DNA from: Agrypnia vestita
Taxonomy: Eukaryota; Arthropoda; Insecta; Trichoptera; Phryganeidae
Assembly (NCBI GenBank): GCA_016648135.1
Contig: JADDOH010024924.1
Coordinates: 36,189 to 100,188 of the forward strand
Direction of reading: 5' to 3'
DNA length: 64,000 nucleotides
The position numbers were made by a program, and so were the translations under genes. A model generated the notes under the pieces. The model was given only the letters and a program-made list of their open reading frames with translations. It made no database searches and was not told the origin of the DNA. The first letter of the stretch is position 1. Each line of letters opens with the position of its first letter. This document shows positions 30,960-43,579 of the stretch, in pieces.

Positions 30960-32440
30960 AAAAGGGACAAAACATGAACGACATGGCGTTGCCAGATCGT
31001 AGGTCAATGAAGATGATTTCGGAAAGTTCAGACGAGGTTGAATTTTTTGAGATTAAAGACAAAATGGATATCTACGATTTGAAGGCGATCCCGTTTATTG
31101 ACACCCAGAGAACATGAGCATAATCGGAAGGAGTTTTATTATTCATCACAGTAACATTTAATATTTTGGAGGGTTTGATAGTGTACCGCATTTCCAATTG
31201 AAGATCTCAAATGCAATAGTGTGAGCAAGGATTTCCACCCCACCAGAAGAATCTCCGGGTAATCAATGAATGTGTCACGTATTGTATACGATGTGCCTTA
31301 TATGACATTTGAAAAAAAATGAAAGAGGAACAAATTAAATAGGTATATGAATACTACTAGTAGTATAGAACACCAAAGAGGTTGAAGAAACATGGCTGAA
31401 TACTCCAACAAACTCAAACCAGGCGAAAGATACACTAGGTAAAAAATTTCAGGCATTGATTCGGAGATTCATTCTACTTTTCAACTGCGTGGAGCTATAC
31501 ATATTATTTGCCAACATGATGTCTCTAACTTAACATTAACTTAACGTTAACTAGACGAAGAAAATATATCGTTAGTTGCGAAACTGCTACTGAAAAACTG
31601 ATTTTAGCTTGTTGTGGGAAATAAAATAAATGATTGCGATGTTCGGCTTTGGAATAACTGACAATACTTGAGTAACAAGAGTTGTTTCTTTCTAGCTGTT
31701 TGATGCTTTTGACGAGTGCAAGAGGTATACGAAGAGTTTTTAGATTAGATTTTTTTATAACGCCTTTCTTAACTTTTTACGAACACCTTTCAGCACTAAC
31801 ACTCCCTTGAATAAATAAAATCTGACTTGACTGTAAATTTATGGTACTTTAGTCTTGTATTGTTATAGAGAATTTGGATTAAAAAAAATGTGTCACCTAG
31901 TGACTTTGTGTATCTTCACTGTCATTGGTCGCAAATGTTCAAAACAAAAAATGCAAGCAAAAAAAATACTCCCCTTTGAGCGATTTTCTGAATAACATTA
32001 CACCTTTGAGTTCACACATTCTGAGTGAAACTACTTTGCATTTTTTTTTATTTTAATCTCAACTTATATTTTTATAGAAGGAAATGATGCTTCATTTTCT
32101 TGATAAATATTTTTTGCACTATTTTTTGTTAACTATAATTTAATTTTATTAAAAAAATAAATATATATTTTTAACCCATAATATAATTTTGTCTGAGACG
32201 TCAAACCCGGAGAAAAAAAAGTACATTCAGCTCTACAAAATCTTTTGACAATTCTTTTTTCTTTATTTTTTTTTCTTTATTCTAACGACTTTATTCTAAC
32301 GAAAACGGTGTGGAAGAAGTAAGATTCCTAAGAGACACAATATGGAATAGGGGAGATAAATGCTTTACTCAAGAAGGGAGATCCGCATATGAGGACCAAT
32401 TATCGCCTGTTAGGATTCTAATATCATTAATATTACTTCT
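30960..32440. other. No recognised feature
   Basis: Mixed composition with no frame longer than about 60 codons and no similarity to other parts of the window. The block 30970-31270 is less AT-rich and could be a decayed coding remnant, but no motif was seen. Confidence 0.35.
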
Positions 32441-32442
32441 TT

Positions 32443-33016
32443 CTTAGGGGGCCAAAAAGGCAGTGGTTGTATTATTTTCTGCAGAAAAATTGCATGATAC
32501 ATGAATATTTTGAAAAGAATACCGGAAACTGCCCAAATTTACAATATTTTACGAAATATTTGAACAAATACCTCGCCTCGTTTAATATTTAATTGTATTC
32601 TTTGATCATGTAAGCCAACCTACATATTTTATGTACACCTTTGAAAATTTTGAAATTATCTTGTAAATTAACTTTCTTTGATGTTTTGCAATTACAATTA
32701 CAATTTTTTCTATCAAAATAATTGTAATTGTCTTAGGGGGCCAAAAAGACAGTGGTTGTATTATTTTCTGCAGAAAAATTGCATGATACATGAATATTTT
32801 GAAAAAAATACCGGAAACTGCCCAAATTTACAATATTTTACGAAATATTTGAACAAATACCTCGCCTCGTTTAATATTTAATTGTATTCTTTGATCATGT
32901 AAGCCAACCTACATATTTTATGTACACCTTTGAAAATTTTGAAATTATCTTGTAAATTAACTTTCTTTGATGTTTTGCAATTACAATTACAATTTTTTCT
33001 ATCAAAATAATTGTAA
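32443..33016 (+). repeat. 289-bp tandem duplication, nearly identical copies
   Basis: cttagggggccaaaaag starts at 32443 and again at 32732. The two 289-bp units differ at only about two positions that I could find (ggcagtgg/gacagtgg and gaaaagaat/gaaaaaaat). Frames over it are not genes. The near identity indicates a very recent event or an assembly duplication. Confidence 0.95.
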
Positions 33017-33019
33017 ATA

Positions 33020-33900
33020 TCAAATAGAAATTACTATTACCATGTAACTACGATACCCATATCAGTAATATTTAGATACCCTGATACATACACATTTTTC
33101 TGATTCGATATAATTTTGCTTTATAAAGGGAAAAAATAAATCAATTTAAAGTATTTGAAGGGTGCCAGACAGACTTTCTACACCCTAAATCCCGACAGCC
33201 CTACTATCTTCTAGTATGTGAAATCAAATAATAATTATTTTTCATAATACAGAAACAAACCCTCCCCTTCACATATCAATATCTCTTCTTTCAAAGTTTT
33301 GGCTTTTCAGTATTTTGTCTCTCAATATCAAGATCAAAATACGCATTTTAAAATTTTTAATATAAGTTACATTATTTTATTGTAATTAATTAAATACTGC
33401 TCAAAATTTAGGTTACTTTTATAATTATTTAAAACAAAATTTAAAAGCACACAATGTATCGCCAATTACTACGAATACCCTAATATAATAATTATATCCA
33501 AAAGAATTCCAAAACTTATATGATTTGCACAGAAATTTATAAGATTTTCCTAGGCTGTTTCATTCATATTTGAAATTGTTCTGCCGGTGAAATTCTTAGT
33601 TGAATTTTTCTCGGATAAACTTTGTTTGAGGGCAGAAAACAATTTTCACTGCATTAAAATACTATTATTCCAGAGGGTGTTTCTTTCCGAGGTATTAAAA
33701 TACAATTACTTTGAGGGTTGGTAGGACGCACCCCTCTCTGGAGAGAGAAATGGATGCTGTTTCGATTCTCGGTAGAAGACGCCATGCTTTTACGATACAT
33801 TTTGAAAGATTTGTGGTGACTTTGCATTTGTTTCAGAATCAAATATAGTCTTTTAAAACGAACGTGATTTTTTCGTTTTTAGTTTACCATTAAATATTTT
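33020..33900. other. No recognised feature
   Basis: AT-rich. The block 33690-33840 is less AT-rich (ggtaggacgcacccctctct) but shows no recognised frame. Confidence 0.4.
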
Positions 33901-33903
33901 ATT

Positions 33904-34270
33904 TTACCTAATTGATTTATTATTATTTTATTTTATTTATTTATTTAACATCCATTTGGGCTTTTACAAAATATACAATAAAGAACTCACATAAGACAGA
34001 TATGCAGTTTAAAAGATTTAAGTACATTAAGAGTATAAAGTACCTATAAAGTATATATAATATTGTTTCAATTTAGTCCTGTACACAGTTATACTATCAG
34101 CGAAATTGTCGAAAACCTCCGCATGTTCATACCTTAATGATTTTAATCTGGGGAGTACGGAGTTTTCTAATGCATTATTTCTAATATTTCCTCTATAACA
34201 GAATAATTCACTGTGTCTTGATGACCTCTATGGTGCATATAAGTCGATCAGACTAACAATCTAGACGTAA
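33904..34270 (-). mobile_element. Probable LINE 3' end with TAAA tail
   Basis: Read on the minus strand, a broken frame (NIRNNALENSVLPRLKSLRY, EHAEVFDNFADSITVYRTKL) is followed by gcccaaatggatgttaaata and repeated taaa units. The tail is typical of insect CR1/Jockey-group LINEs. The protein part is not diagnostic. Confidence 0.5.
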
Positions 34271-34315
34271 TCTGATATATTATAATATGTATTTTTATAA
34301 AATTTATACTAATAG

Positions 34316-34490
34316 ACTAACTAACTAACTAATTAACCATCACGCCGTTTTCCCGCAGAGGTAGGCAGAGAAGATTGAACGCCACACTCTTTTATCCTGG
34401 CACACCACTTTTACTACGGCCACATTCATACATCTTCTCATACAAGTTTTACGGTTGTTGCGGCTTTTAAGAGCCATATAGGCTAATAGG
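34316..34490 (-). mobile_element. LINE 3' end, family D
   Basis: The minus strand reads SRNNRKTCMRRCMNVAVVKV then VCQDKRVWRSIFSAYLCGKT A and a TAGT-rich tail. It corresponds to the terminal block NNGRACMRRCMNVDEAKVVC of the longer copy at 48650-49135. Confidence 0.75.
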
Positions 34491-34499
34491 TTTTCTATA

Positions 34500-35685
34500 T
34501 TATGTAGTTACACAGTATTCTTTAAAGGTGTAAAAATTTTAATATCCTATAATTTATTTAAGTAATTCAATGTGTGTTTTAGGTCTTAAATAATATGCTC
34601 ATTTTGATATATTTTTTTTCATTATAACTTCCTTTTAATACCTATTTACTGGACGTGTATTTATGATTGCCTATGTTGAGTATAATTTTTTTATTGTTAA
34701 AAAAATATTTTGAATTTTTTTTCATGATATTTAATCGTTTCGTGAGGAATTTAAATACATTTAATGCAGCGTGCAACGAGATCATTTCGAGACGTTGAAG
34801 TTTGAATAAATTATTCTTAAATGTGACGGTTAAAAAAAAATTACGCAGCGTGAGTTTAAAAAATGTCAACAAGAGGACGAATGAGCAGTACCGATATGGG
34901 AGCTTTTGCTCACAAAATGCTCGTTGGTAAGAGGTGGGTCCTATTCACTGTTCGCTGTACGATGTGAATATTGTTAATGTATGATCGAGTACTTATACAG
35001 ATTGAATGAATAGGAGAAAATGTCGAATATATGCGAGAAAAAAACATCTGTGAAATACTTTTAATTATATGAGGTAAACAAGATAACGTAGTGTGCATGT
35101 GAAAAAAGCGAGAGTTTTATTTCAGAAGAAAAAATTGTGGAATTCTATCCTTTACTTTGATTAATTTAGTATGTAAATATGATTCGTGACAATCCATATT
35201 ATTTTTTCTTTTATTATAAAAAAAAAAATTATGAATATATTCAAGAACACAACACTATATTTTATTCCCAAGAGGACACCACTATAGAGAAGAAGCTATT
35301 TTTTATATAATAATAATAATATTGATTATTTATATAGCGCCATTTTTGTGAAAATTTCACTTCAAGGGAGCTTTACACACAAAAATTCTTACATACTAAA
35401 AGCATAGAATAACAAAATGAAAAAGAAAAAAGAAAGGAAAACAGCTCAAAACATAAAATTGTAAAAGAAAACAACAAATATTAAAAAAAATTTTGGGAAA
35501 GATTTTGTAAACAGATTAGTTTTAAGTCTTTTCTTAAATAAAGTCTCTGTATATGAAGATAGACTTGCTAGAGAATTATGCCCTGTATGTATCAAATAAT
35601 TATTTGCGTAATCCAGGTCACGCGCTATTTCAAGTCCCAAAATGCAGAACGGATGTAATGAATAAGCACACCATAACGTGCTGTG
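34500..35685. other. No recognised feature
   Basis: AT-rich. Segments such as atttatatagcgccatttttgtg near 35325 resemble words found at 37370, but no element was delimited. Confidence 0.35.
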
Positions 35686-35689
35686 TGCT

Positions 35690-35790
35690 ACTCCTAAAAT
35701 CTATAACTTATATACTATCTATAATAACCTACATATTTACATTTACATCTAATCTAATCTAAGGTACAATTTATAATAAACTGAACGATC
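35690..35790 (-). mobile_element. LINE 3' untranslated scrap
   Basis: ataataacctacatatttac, taatctaaggtacaattta and taataaa align with 36275-36350, the 3' region of the LINE there. Confidence 0.55.
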
Positions 35791-35799
35791 ATGTCGATG

Positions 35800-36180
35800 T
35801 ATTCAATGATAGCATTGGAAGCATCAAGCAGAGGATCGCCTTCATATAGGTACTCGCTCCAAATTATTACTTGCATAGTAAATGGAGCATGTTATGCAAA
35901 TTATGTTTATATGTTATGCAAATTAAAAAAAAAAAGTCTTTTTGGGTGTTCATAAGGTCTTAAAAGGAGTTAAAAATTTAAATAATTTTCGGGCGTATTC
36001 TGGTGTTAATAATTCTAGCGCTAATAATTGTAGCGTTAATAATTCGGGAGAAAGTGATATATCTACATATAAAAAAATATAGCTTTAAGAATATAGATAT
36101 TTTATAAACCATGGCGATATCTAGGTATACTGGTTTGAAGAAATGTCAAATTTCGACCATAAGTAGCGATAGTAAAAATA
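35800..36180. other. No recognised feature
   Basis: Contains an imperfect direct repeat of tatgttatgcaaatta near 35890-35925 and ctagcgctaataattgtagc near 36013. Confidence 0.35.
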
Positions 36181-36184
36181 CAAC

Positions 36185-36850
36185 TCACATATTTTTTATT
36201 TGTTTATTTATTGTTTATATTACAATTTGTATATTAACTAGTATTTAACACTTTACATTCTTAAATCTATTAGTAATATACTATATATAATAACCTACAT
36301 ATTTTCATTTAAATTTAATCTTATCTATGGTACAATCTATAATAAATAATATATCTTATGCTCTACAATTTTATACTATTTTTACAATAATTATAGCATT
36401 TGTTTTTAAATTCATTCATATTATTTATATTCTTCATGTTTTTTGGCATCTCATCATATATTTTTACAACTCTGTACATTAGACAATTCTGTGTATATAC
36501 TTTTTTCTTATATGGCAATCTTATTCTATTGCTGTTTCTGGTGTTGTATGTATGTACATCACTATTTACAATATGTTTGTTCGAAAATATTTTGGCATTT
36601 TGTTATTGAAAATTTTATGCATAAATATGAGAACGTTATAAATAAATATTTTTTTTAATTTCCATGCAATTGAGTGCTTTTCTGTTTTCTATGAAAATAG
36701 CTTCGTCTCTGTGAGACATCGATATCTTGAATAATAATATATCTTTTGTATCTGATTTATTGAATAATATATTTGTTATCACTGAAGTGATGTGTATGAA
36801 AGAGATAGACAGTATAAATTCGATGTTTCTGAAAAAAAATATATTCATAT
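36185..36850 (-). mobile_element. CR1-group LINE C-terminus and 3' end
   Basis: The minus strand reads NSDVHTYNTRNSNRIRLPYK, KKVYTQNCLMYRVVKIYDEM, and PKNMKNINNMNEFKNKCYNY C to a stop near 36370. This is the classic end of CR1-like ORF2 (YNTRN...LP...FKxxxxxY). The 3' untranslated region follows, ending in an AAATAAACAAATAAA tail at 36190-36225. The 5' part up to 36850 is broken by frameshifts. Confidence 0.85.
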
Positions 36851-36854
36851 TCCT

Positions 36855-37500
36855 GCAATTTTTTATCTGATCGTAAAAAAGTTCTCAGTTATCGAGAATA
36901 TATTTTTTTATATATCGTAAGAGACGCGTGCACATCGTGAAAGTATTTATTCGCAAGGTAGCTCAAAATCAATTCCCTTTTGAACTTTCTAAAACAACCC
37001 CATTTGCCTGGGGGCGCGCAAACAAACATTAGAAGGGGCGGGGAGCGATAGGGGGGGATGGAGGATCGCTAGCAAATTGAATGATATGAAAAGTTAGTGG
37101 ACCAATGGCAAAAGAGGGGCTTTGAACTTTTAGATGGATGCGTTCAGGTAAATGAACTAATCTGCACCTTTTGAGACATCACACGACTCTCGTGACATGG
37201 TCAAAAATCTAACCAGAGTTTATTTTTTTAAATATTTAAATAACCACTTAAAAAGCCACGCACAAATGGCCACGACAAAGCAATCATACAGTTACTTTGA
37301 ATAAGTTATACCACCGAATAAAAATAATTAAGATTCTTCTTCTTCTTTTCATGTTTATGTTTATGTTAATTTCTATAGCGCTTATTTTACGTACGAGACG
37401 CTTCAAGGTCGTATTACAGGTACGACATCCCGAAAAAAAGTCATCTTGAAGAGTTCCTGGTTCTCCATAGATCGCAACATTGGGGGCAGCTGTTTCCACG
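36855..37500. other. Unassigned, with a GC-rich block at 36990-37080
   Basis: The block contains cctgggggcgcgcaaac and gaaggggcggggagcgatag. It is unique in the window and non-coding as far as I can see. It may be single-copy sequence between repeats. Confidence 0.3.
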
Positions 37501-37504
37501 TAGC

Positions 37505-38250
37505 TGGATCTGCATAGCTGACTTGGTGGCTCCAGGTCTCCTTGGTACTACCAGCCTGCAGAGTGCCTCCGATTCAGCTGACTGCAAAGTGAGCCGTCTT
37601 CCAGTGATATTATCTGGGATACAGAGGAAACTATCCTCCGGAGTTTGGACATCACATGATGCAGTTGGTATCGGGACATGGCGAATTTCGAGCGAAACTG
37701 AATGCCTTGGGTTTGGCTGAGTCTCCGTGGTGCACCTGCAGCCGTGTGCCGCAGACTCCGGAGTATATACTCTGGGTCTGCGAAGTCATGAGAGATGCCA
37801 GGGAGAGGATGCTAGAAGGATTAGAAGAGGTGGGTCATCGCTCTCCTAGGAACGATGACCTTATCAGGAATGCAAGAAACCTCGGACTCTTTCGGGAATT
37901 CCTGAGGGAGTGGGTGACTCGCTGGGAGCTGCTCTGAGGATAGATTTTGCAAAAGACCGTGGATCTTTGGTGCCTTTGGATTGAACTCCATCTTTCTGTG
38001 TAACTGTAACGTCTTCATCCCCTATAGGGAGTGGTGTCAAAATGGCTTCCTGTCCCCTCGCTGTCACTCTCCCACTGTAATCCCTGTCTGCCTTGAATCT
38101 ATATGTGTGAGTCTTAGTATTGTCTCTCTTGCTCTTGTATTGTATCCATGTCCTTTGTAACCTATAGGCATAAATCTTTGAATTTTATATATCTTTACTA
38201 CCATGTAACTGAATTGAATATACTAATAAAGATTTTATTTCTGCGAGAGT
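37505..38250 (+). mobile_element. R1-like LINE ORF2 C-terminus and 3' untranslated region
   Basis: The frame 37656-37937 reads QLVSGHGEFRAKLNALGLAE, SPWCTCSRVPQTPEYILWVC, EVMRDARERMLEGLEEVG and LIRNARNLGLFREFLREWVT. The order LSGHGxF, CxC...C, then a helical tail matches the end of R1-clade ORF2, where the motif is normally CxC...H...C. Here the histidine position is tyrosine. The 3' region runs to aataaagattttattt at about 38227, a plausible polyadenylation signal. The upstream part is only scraps. The frame is intact over 94 codons, so the copy is fairly young. Confidence 0.8.
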
Positions 38251-38254
38251 GGGA

Positions 38255-38755
38255 CGGTGATTGGGATTTGCTTGCATCTCCCTCTGGGCTGCCATATGCA
38301 CGGTCCAGCATGGAGATAGCTTTTAGAGTAAAAAAACTGTCAACCAGGCAACGCATGAGAAGGACCGATATGTCAGCGTAAGCTTATAAAACGGTCCTGG
38401 GAAAGTGGTGGGTACCCAATCACTGGGATACAGAGGTTGATCAAATATTGTGGTGCTTTTCTTTGAAGACATTTGTACACCACTTCTAGTGGTTGTCCGA
38501 TTAAAGGAAGCTGGTGATCATGTTAGCGATCATTATCTTGCTATCAGTAGCTCCAAATAGTTGGCCATGGATTCTTCGAACCATCGCAATTAGTTTTTCA
38601 GCTAGGATAACATTTATTAAGATTAGTGTTAGAAATTCACAATAAGAATAAACATTGTTAGTGAAAAGACAAAAAATATAAGAATCAATACAGGAAAACT
38701 TAATTAATTTTTTTAAAGTTTTTGTGTGAAACATTGTGAAAATTCATTTTGAACA
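38255..38755. other. No recognised feature
   Basis: The block 38255-38460 is less AT-rich and may belong to the preceding LINE or to another element. No domain recognised. Confidence 0.35.
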
Positions 38756-38759
38756 TGTA

Positions 38760-38924
38760 AAATATGAATTGAATTGAAAAACACTGTCTTGGAGATAAAT
38801 CTCATTATCAATAACGCATGTTGAAAATATATTTTTGATAATGAGAGTTATCTCGAAAACATTCTGACATTTAAATAAAATGTAAAGTGGATAAAAACAT
38901 TGTTTTTCAATTCAATTCATATTT
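38760..38924. mobile_element. Palindromic MITE-like element, 165 bp
   Basis: Outer arms of 24 bp at 38760-38783 and 38901-38924 are exact reverse complements (aaatatgaattgaattgaaa and so on). Inner parts also pair (gataaatctcattatcaa against tttgataatgagagttatctc). No coding capacity. Confidence 0.85.
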
Positions 38925-39214
38925 AACATCTATATTTCAAGCTTGAAAGCTTACAGCGACTGATTAATCAGTTAACGCGGTCACATGCCTTCTTCTTATG
39001 TACCTGAGCGGTGGAAAATCTATTTCTCCCGACAATTGCCTCCAATCTTACACCGTTCTCGGACAAGAATAAAACGAGATGTTAAGAACTTAACCTTTCC
39101 ACTCCGTTGCTGTAAACTGTGATATGTGAATATCTCTATAAATATACTAAATGCGCAGTTCATATTTTAGATATTCCTCCTTAACCCATTAAACGTCACT
39201 ACCAGTTCTCGCGG

Positions 39215-40200
39215 TCCAATTTGGTTCAGGTTGGGAAAATGCAGAAGCTCGCAAAGTGGATAGCGCACGAACTTATCGAAACACAACAGCAAGCTCACTT
39301 AATTTGTTGAGTCGGCACATAAATGTGGGAATTCCGAATCGGATTTTGGCTTGTGATGAAGATTGGATCCTGTGTCATAATCTAAAATGTTCGTCGCAAT
39401 GGTCGGCCTTAGGGAGGGCAGCCAATCAATGTCCCAAACGCAAATTGAGTCAAAGTAAACCACTTTTGACTCTAGGGTGGACACCTGCCAGCCATATGTA
39501 GCACAACAATTGTTGCAGAGGTGTACTTTCAAGAATTGAAAACCATGATGCACAGTCTGATAGGTCAACTGGTACAGATTTGCTTCGAAAATACATCAGC
39601 GGAGGGGAAGGGTTAAATAAAAAAATAGGGGGGAATGTCAAATATGTTACTCGCCGGGTCCTAAAGAGTAAGTTTCCAAAATTTGAGTCCGATCGGTCGA
39701 AAGGTATAGATTTACATCGAAAATATATCAGGGGAGGGGAAGGGTAAAAGAAAAGGGGGGTAATGTCGCATATATTACCGCCGAGTCCTTAAAAATAAGT
39801 TTCCAAATTTTCAGTCAAACAGCACAGCTTTACATCGAAAATATGTCGTGGGGAGTAGAAGGGGTAAAATAATAGGGGGGAAATATCGCTGAGTCCTAAA
39901 GAATAAGTTTCAAACACCATTTATCCACAACGCTCGTTCTCATACTGCACAATGGACCAAAATTAAATTACAGGAACTTCAACTGGAACCTCTCCGTCAC
40001 CCACCTTACTCGCCAGACCTTTCACTAACTGATTTCTTTGAATAACTATTCTTTCTTATCTTTTTACAAGATTTATTTTTAGAGATTTTTTTTTTACGAT
40101 GAGGTGGTGAAAACGCTTTTAAGGAATTCATCGATTCAAGTCCCCAGGAATTCTATAGCTAAAGCTTCAATAAATTTTAAAATAGAAAAAATGCATAGAC
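39215..40200 (+). pseudogene. Mariner transposase pseudogene, interrupted
   Basis: Frames read KMQKLAKWIAHELIETQQQA, NRILACDEDWILCHN with the first catalytic Asp, SSQWSALGRAANQCPKRKLS, then AEVYFQELKTMMHSLIGQL. After an insert they read PFIHNARSHTAQWTKIKLQE, PLRHPPYSPDLSLTDFF with the last Asp, and SSIQVPRNSIAKASIN. The order is that of mariner (D,D34D) transposases. The HDN triplet that carries the second Asp is reduced to HN, and there are stops and frameshifts, so it is dead. Terminal inverted repeats were not identified. It has no intact start. Confidence 0.85.
39560..39908 (+). repeat. Degenerate tandem array inside the mariner remnant
   Basis: About three units of roughly 120-130 bases, each with acagatttgcttcgaaaata-like start, a ggggaggggaagggtaaa block, a ggggggaatgtc block and gtcctaaagagtaagtttcc. 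It separates the parts of the transposase frame that encode the first and second catalytic regions. Confidence 0.8.
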
Positions 40201-40204
40201 GATA

Positions 40205-41110
40205 ATAGACAATAGTTAGATTTATTAAATGTATACTTTAAAATAATATTTTTTTTATATTGAACAAATGATTTTTTTTATATAAAACGGCAATTTCTTA
40301 CGTACGGGTCTAATATATATTTTTTTTTTTATGTTTTGTGTAATATTAAAATTATTTTGTTTCTAGTCATCAAATTTTGCAAATTTTTTTTCTTGCATAA
40401 TTAAAATTAGTTCTTTGAACCTCTTTTAAACTAACGACTAACATCACGTCATATATGATTATGTCTTCTAATCCCAATTCTGGATAACTTGTTAAATTTC
40501 TGTCTAGGCAACTTATTAAATTAGTGTATTTATAAAAAATATTAAATTAACGAATTATGAGATAGACTGTTACGCATTACGTTCGATTAGCTTGAATTCC
40601 AATTTATATTTCATTGATTCCATAATTAATTCATCAAAAGTCCCCGTCATATAACAAAGGGCTTTTACCTTTGTATTAGGAGAGATTATCCCATCAGCGT
40701 GGATAAAATTTGTCACTTACATAATTTCACAAAGAAAACAATCGAATTAAACGTGATGAACTGATTAGCGAAAGCCTTTTCGAGCTAATTCCAGGCTCGT
40801 TCTCCAAGCTAATTGGCTTAAATAATTCTTCCATTTTTCACCATTAGCACTGTTTTGGCCTTTGCAGAGGGATTTCAAAGGTTCTTACATATTTAGGCAA
40901 TAATATACGAGAACGACCACTTTAAATTTTCAGTAAAAATTACTATCGGCTCTAGTAGTGTGTAGTTTTGATTCATTTATTATCTGGGCATTGTATCGGA
41001 GTAAGGTGTTTGTTCCAAAAAAAATGTTTTAATTACTAGCAAGGGAATAATCCAAGAATATGGTCCCGTTGTTCATGCAATGAAAATAAGTATTTCACTA
41101 TATAATTTAA
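40205..41110. other. No recognised feature
   Basis: AT-rich to 40450, then mixed. No frame or repeat relation seen. Confidence 0.4.
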
Positions 41111-41111
41111 T

Positions 41112-41235
41112 GTCCTGTTAATTTAATCTAACTAAAATAATCGTCATCTAAATTAAACAAACTAAATCTAATAACCTAATCTTACCAAACCTAATAACTT
41201 AACCAAACCAAACCTAATAACCTAACCAAACCTCA
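41112..41235. repeat. Low-complexity cctaa-rich tract
   Basis: Repeated words such as aacctaataacctaac and ccaaacctaataac. It resembles the insect telomere unit CCTAA only loosely: spacing is irregular and many units are changed. Confidence 0.6.
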
Positions 41236-41239
41236 TATA

Positions 41240-41560
41240 TTGCCTATGAAATGTCAAAATATGCAGTGAATTTTTCGAAACTGTAAAGTGTAATATCTTA
41301 TTTAATACTTACTATTTAAACGTAAATTATCTTTCATTTAGTTATTAGCACATTCAATAACATAGTGAAATACTCATTTTCGTTGTATATACAATGGGAC
41401 CATGATCTTGGATTTAGCCCTAGCAAGATACAAAAAATTGTCATCGAGCTCTTATTGATAAATTACCAACTACTATATTTATATATTTATTTTATTTTTT
41501 AAACATATACGTTAACATTATATACATGACATGTACACTAAAGTGCTAAGGCACTAATTA
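41240..41560. other. No recognised feature
   Basis: AT-rich without identifiable content. Confidence 0.4.
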
Positions 41561-41561
41561 A

Positions 41562-42019
41562 GAAGAAATGCATTAAATATATTCGGTTTGTGACGTATAC
41601 TACGAATCTCACGGATAATTCAGAGAAAAAATAACTTAATATAACATTTATTTCTTTAAAATTTATAACAATAAAAACAACATTTTTCTTCTACAGTACG
41701 ACACATAATAAATACTTTTGTGTTGTACTATTACGATAACTGTTAGAGATTGATTAATATTTGTAATTTCGGTAACAACTGTGTGACAACAAGAAATTCA
41801 TTAAATATATTCGGTTTGTGACGTATACTACGAATCTTACGGATAATCCAGAGAAAAAATAACTTAATTTAACATTTATTTCTTTAAAATTTATAACAAT
41901 AAAAATAATATTTTTCTTCTACAATATGACACATAATAAATAATTGTGTGTTGTACTGTTACGACAACTGTGAAAGATCGATTAACATTTGTAATTTCGG
42001 TAAGAACTGCGTGACAACT
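41562..42019 (+). repeat. 228-bp tandem duplication, diverged
   Basis: cattaaatatattcggtttg begins at 41571 and 41799. Two units align throughout, including gacgtatactacgaatct and taacatttatttctttaaaa, with many substitutions, so this duplication is older than the one at 32443. Confidence 0.9.
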
Positions 42020-43410
42020 GACATTTGCGTATGGAGCGCGACCACTGTATAGTTGATATTGTCACAAATTTTTAGAAACAATAAAATATAAATATAAACC
42101 GTGATTTTTTTGTAGCTTCGGATGTTTTTAAATTAAAAGAAAACAAATGAAAACCGGTATCACACACGGGAATATAAGAGAAGATCCCAAAAATGGTTGA
42201 CAGCGACGTCATTGCTATGGAACAGTGATATTGTTTTACAGCGGTAAAGTCATAGATATGAGCGAATAGAAAGCAAAGGGCGATCCTAGCGAACATATGC
42301 AGTGAAAACTTTTTTACCATAGAAACGGCGTGAAATAAAGTGTACCAAACACGAGTGTCGATTGGTGCGAATTAAATTAAATTGTGTCCACTGAATTTTT
42401 GTTTTAAATATAAGTTTAAATAATCTTTAAAGGTTTCATTTTGTTTCTACCACCGTGAGCCAGTGACTATTTGAAAATGTTGTATAAAGGTATATATAAT
42501 AATAACAATGTTTTATATGCATACAGATATTAATTTATTTAATATTCACGGAATACCATATATAACATTTAAAAAAATAAAAATGTTTGTCCCTCTCCAA
42601 GCACAAGAGCTTGCCTCTATTTTGGAATGGTACAGCGAAAAACCAAATGTAAAAAATGTAAGTGATGCATGATCTACACATTGTATAAAATATTAGACTA
42701 ATAAAAAAATAAGTAATATTTGTTTATTTTTATAAACACAATTACAAATAAATTTTTGATGTGTAACATTTTTCATCTCGCTTTCCTTCAATCTATGGTA
42801 GTGATTTTGTGAAAAAGGACGGAAATGCGTAACAGGAAATAAGACGCCGGGGAAGCACGCGCGATGGAAAAAATCATTGTTTATAAACAAATCAATGTCC
42901 AGCAAGTGCCATCACAGCGAAGACGCACACTTCCAACAGCCAGCCCTTCTGATTTTGTATATATGTTACGTGGCTGGTGTCAAGCGTGTGGATGTTGTAA
43001 CATGGATATATTTTGGCTTATATCTTCGAAACTATTCAATAAATTCTTTTTTTTTACATTAATGTAAACAATAACTACCCGTAATGATTTACATTCTCAA
43101 ATTTTATGTGATTATTTTTAAGTATTTATTCAAAGTTTTCATACATAATGTTTGGTGGTACACTACAACCATCCATGAAAATAAATAAAAACATATAATT
43201 GACCAAACACATTTCAAAACAAATTTTTGGGAAGTTGATGTAGCTAAACGAAGAAATCTCTGGAAACTGTAACAACCCCCCCATGGTTTGAAATTTTTTT
43301 GGAATCGAATGAAGAAATCTGGCTGGCGACCTTTTTTTTTAGGTCGCCAAATGTTACTTTGGAGAAAATATCGTCATTTATTTATTTTTTTTATTTGGGA
43401 AAAAAATATT
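42020..43410. other. No recognised feature; small hairpin at 43323-43348
   Basis: Frames are short and unrecognised. The hairpin tggcgacct with a T-run loop and aggtcgcca is perfect over nine pairs. Confidence 0.4.
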
Positions 43411-43414
43411 AACT

Positions 43415-43575
43415 CACTAGTACTACATTACTTCATTTGATTACACTTCACTTCATTAATACTACTTCTTTACTACTTCATTACATTACTTCACTTCATT
43501 AATACTACAATTACTTCATTACTTCACTTCATTTCGTAGTACTACAATTACTTCTCTTCAAGTACTTTTTACTAC
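43415..43575. repeat. TACTTCATT-type cryptic satellite
   Basis: Irregular repetition of ttacttcatt, tacttcacttcatt and aatactac words over about 160 bases. Confidence 0.85.
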
Positions 43576-43579
43576 AATT

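Noticed and set aside
41112..41235. Interstitial telomere repeat (CCTAA)n
   Set aside because: Units are irregular and spaced by other bases; low-complexity AT/C drift explains it as well.
43415..43575. A CRISPR-like array
   Set aside because: Words are short and irregular with no fixed repeat-spacer spacing; the setting is a eukaryotic genome.
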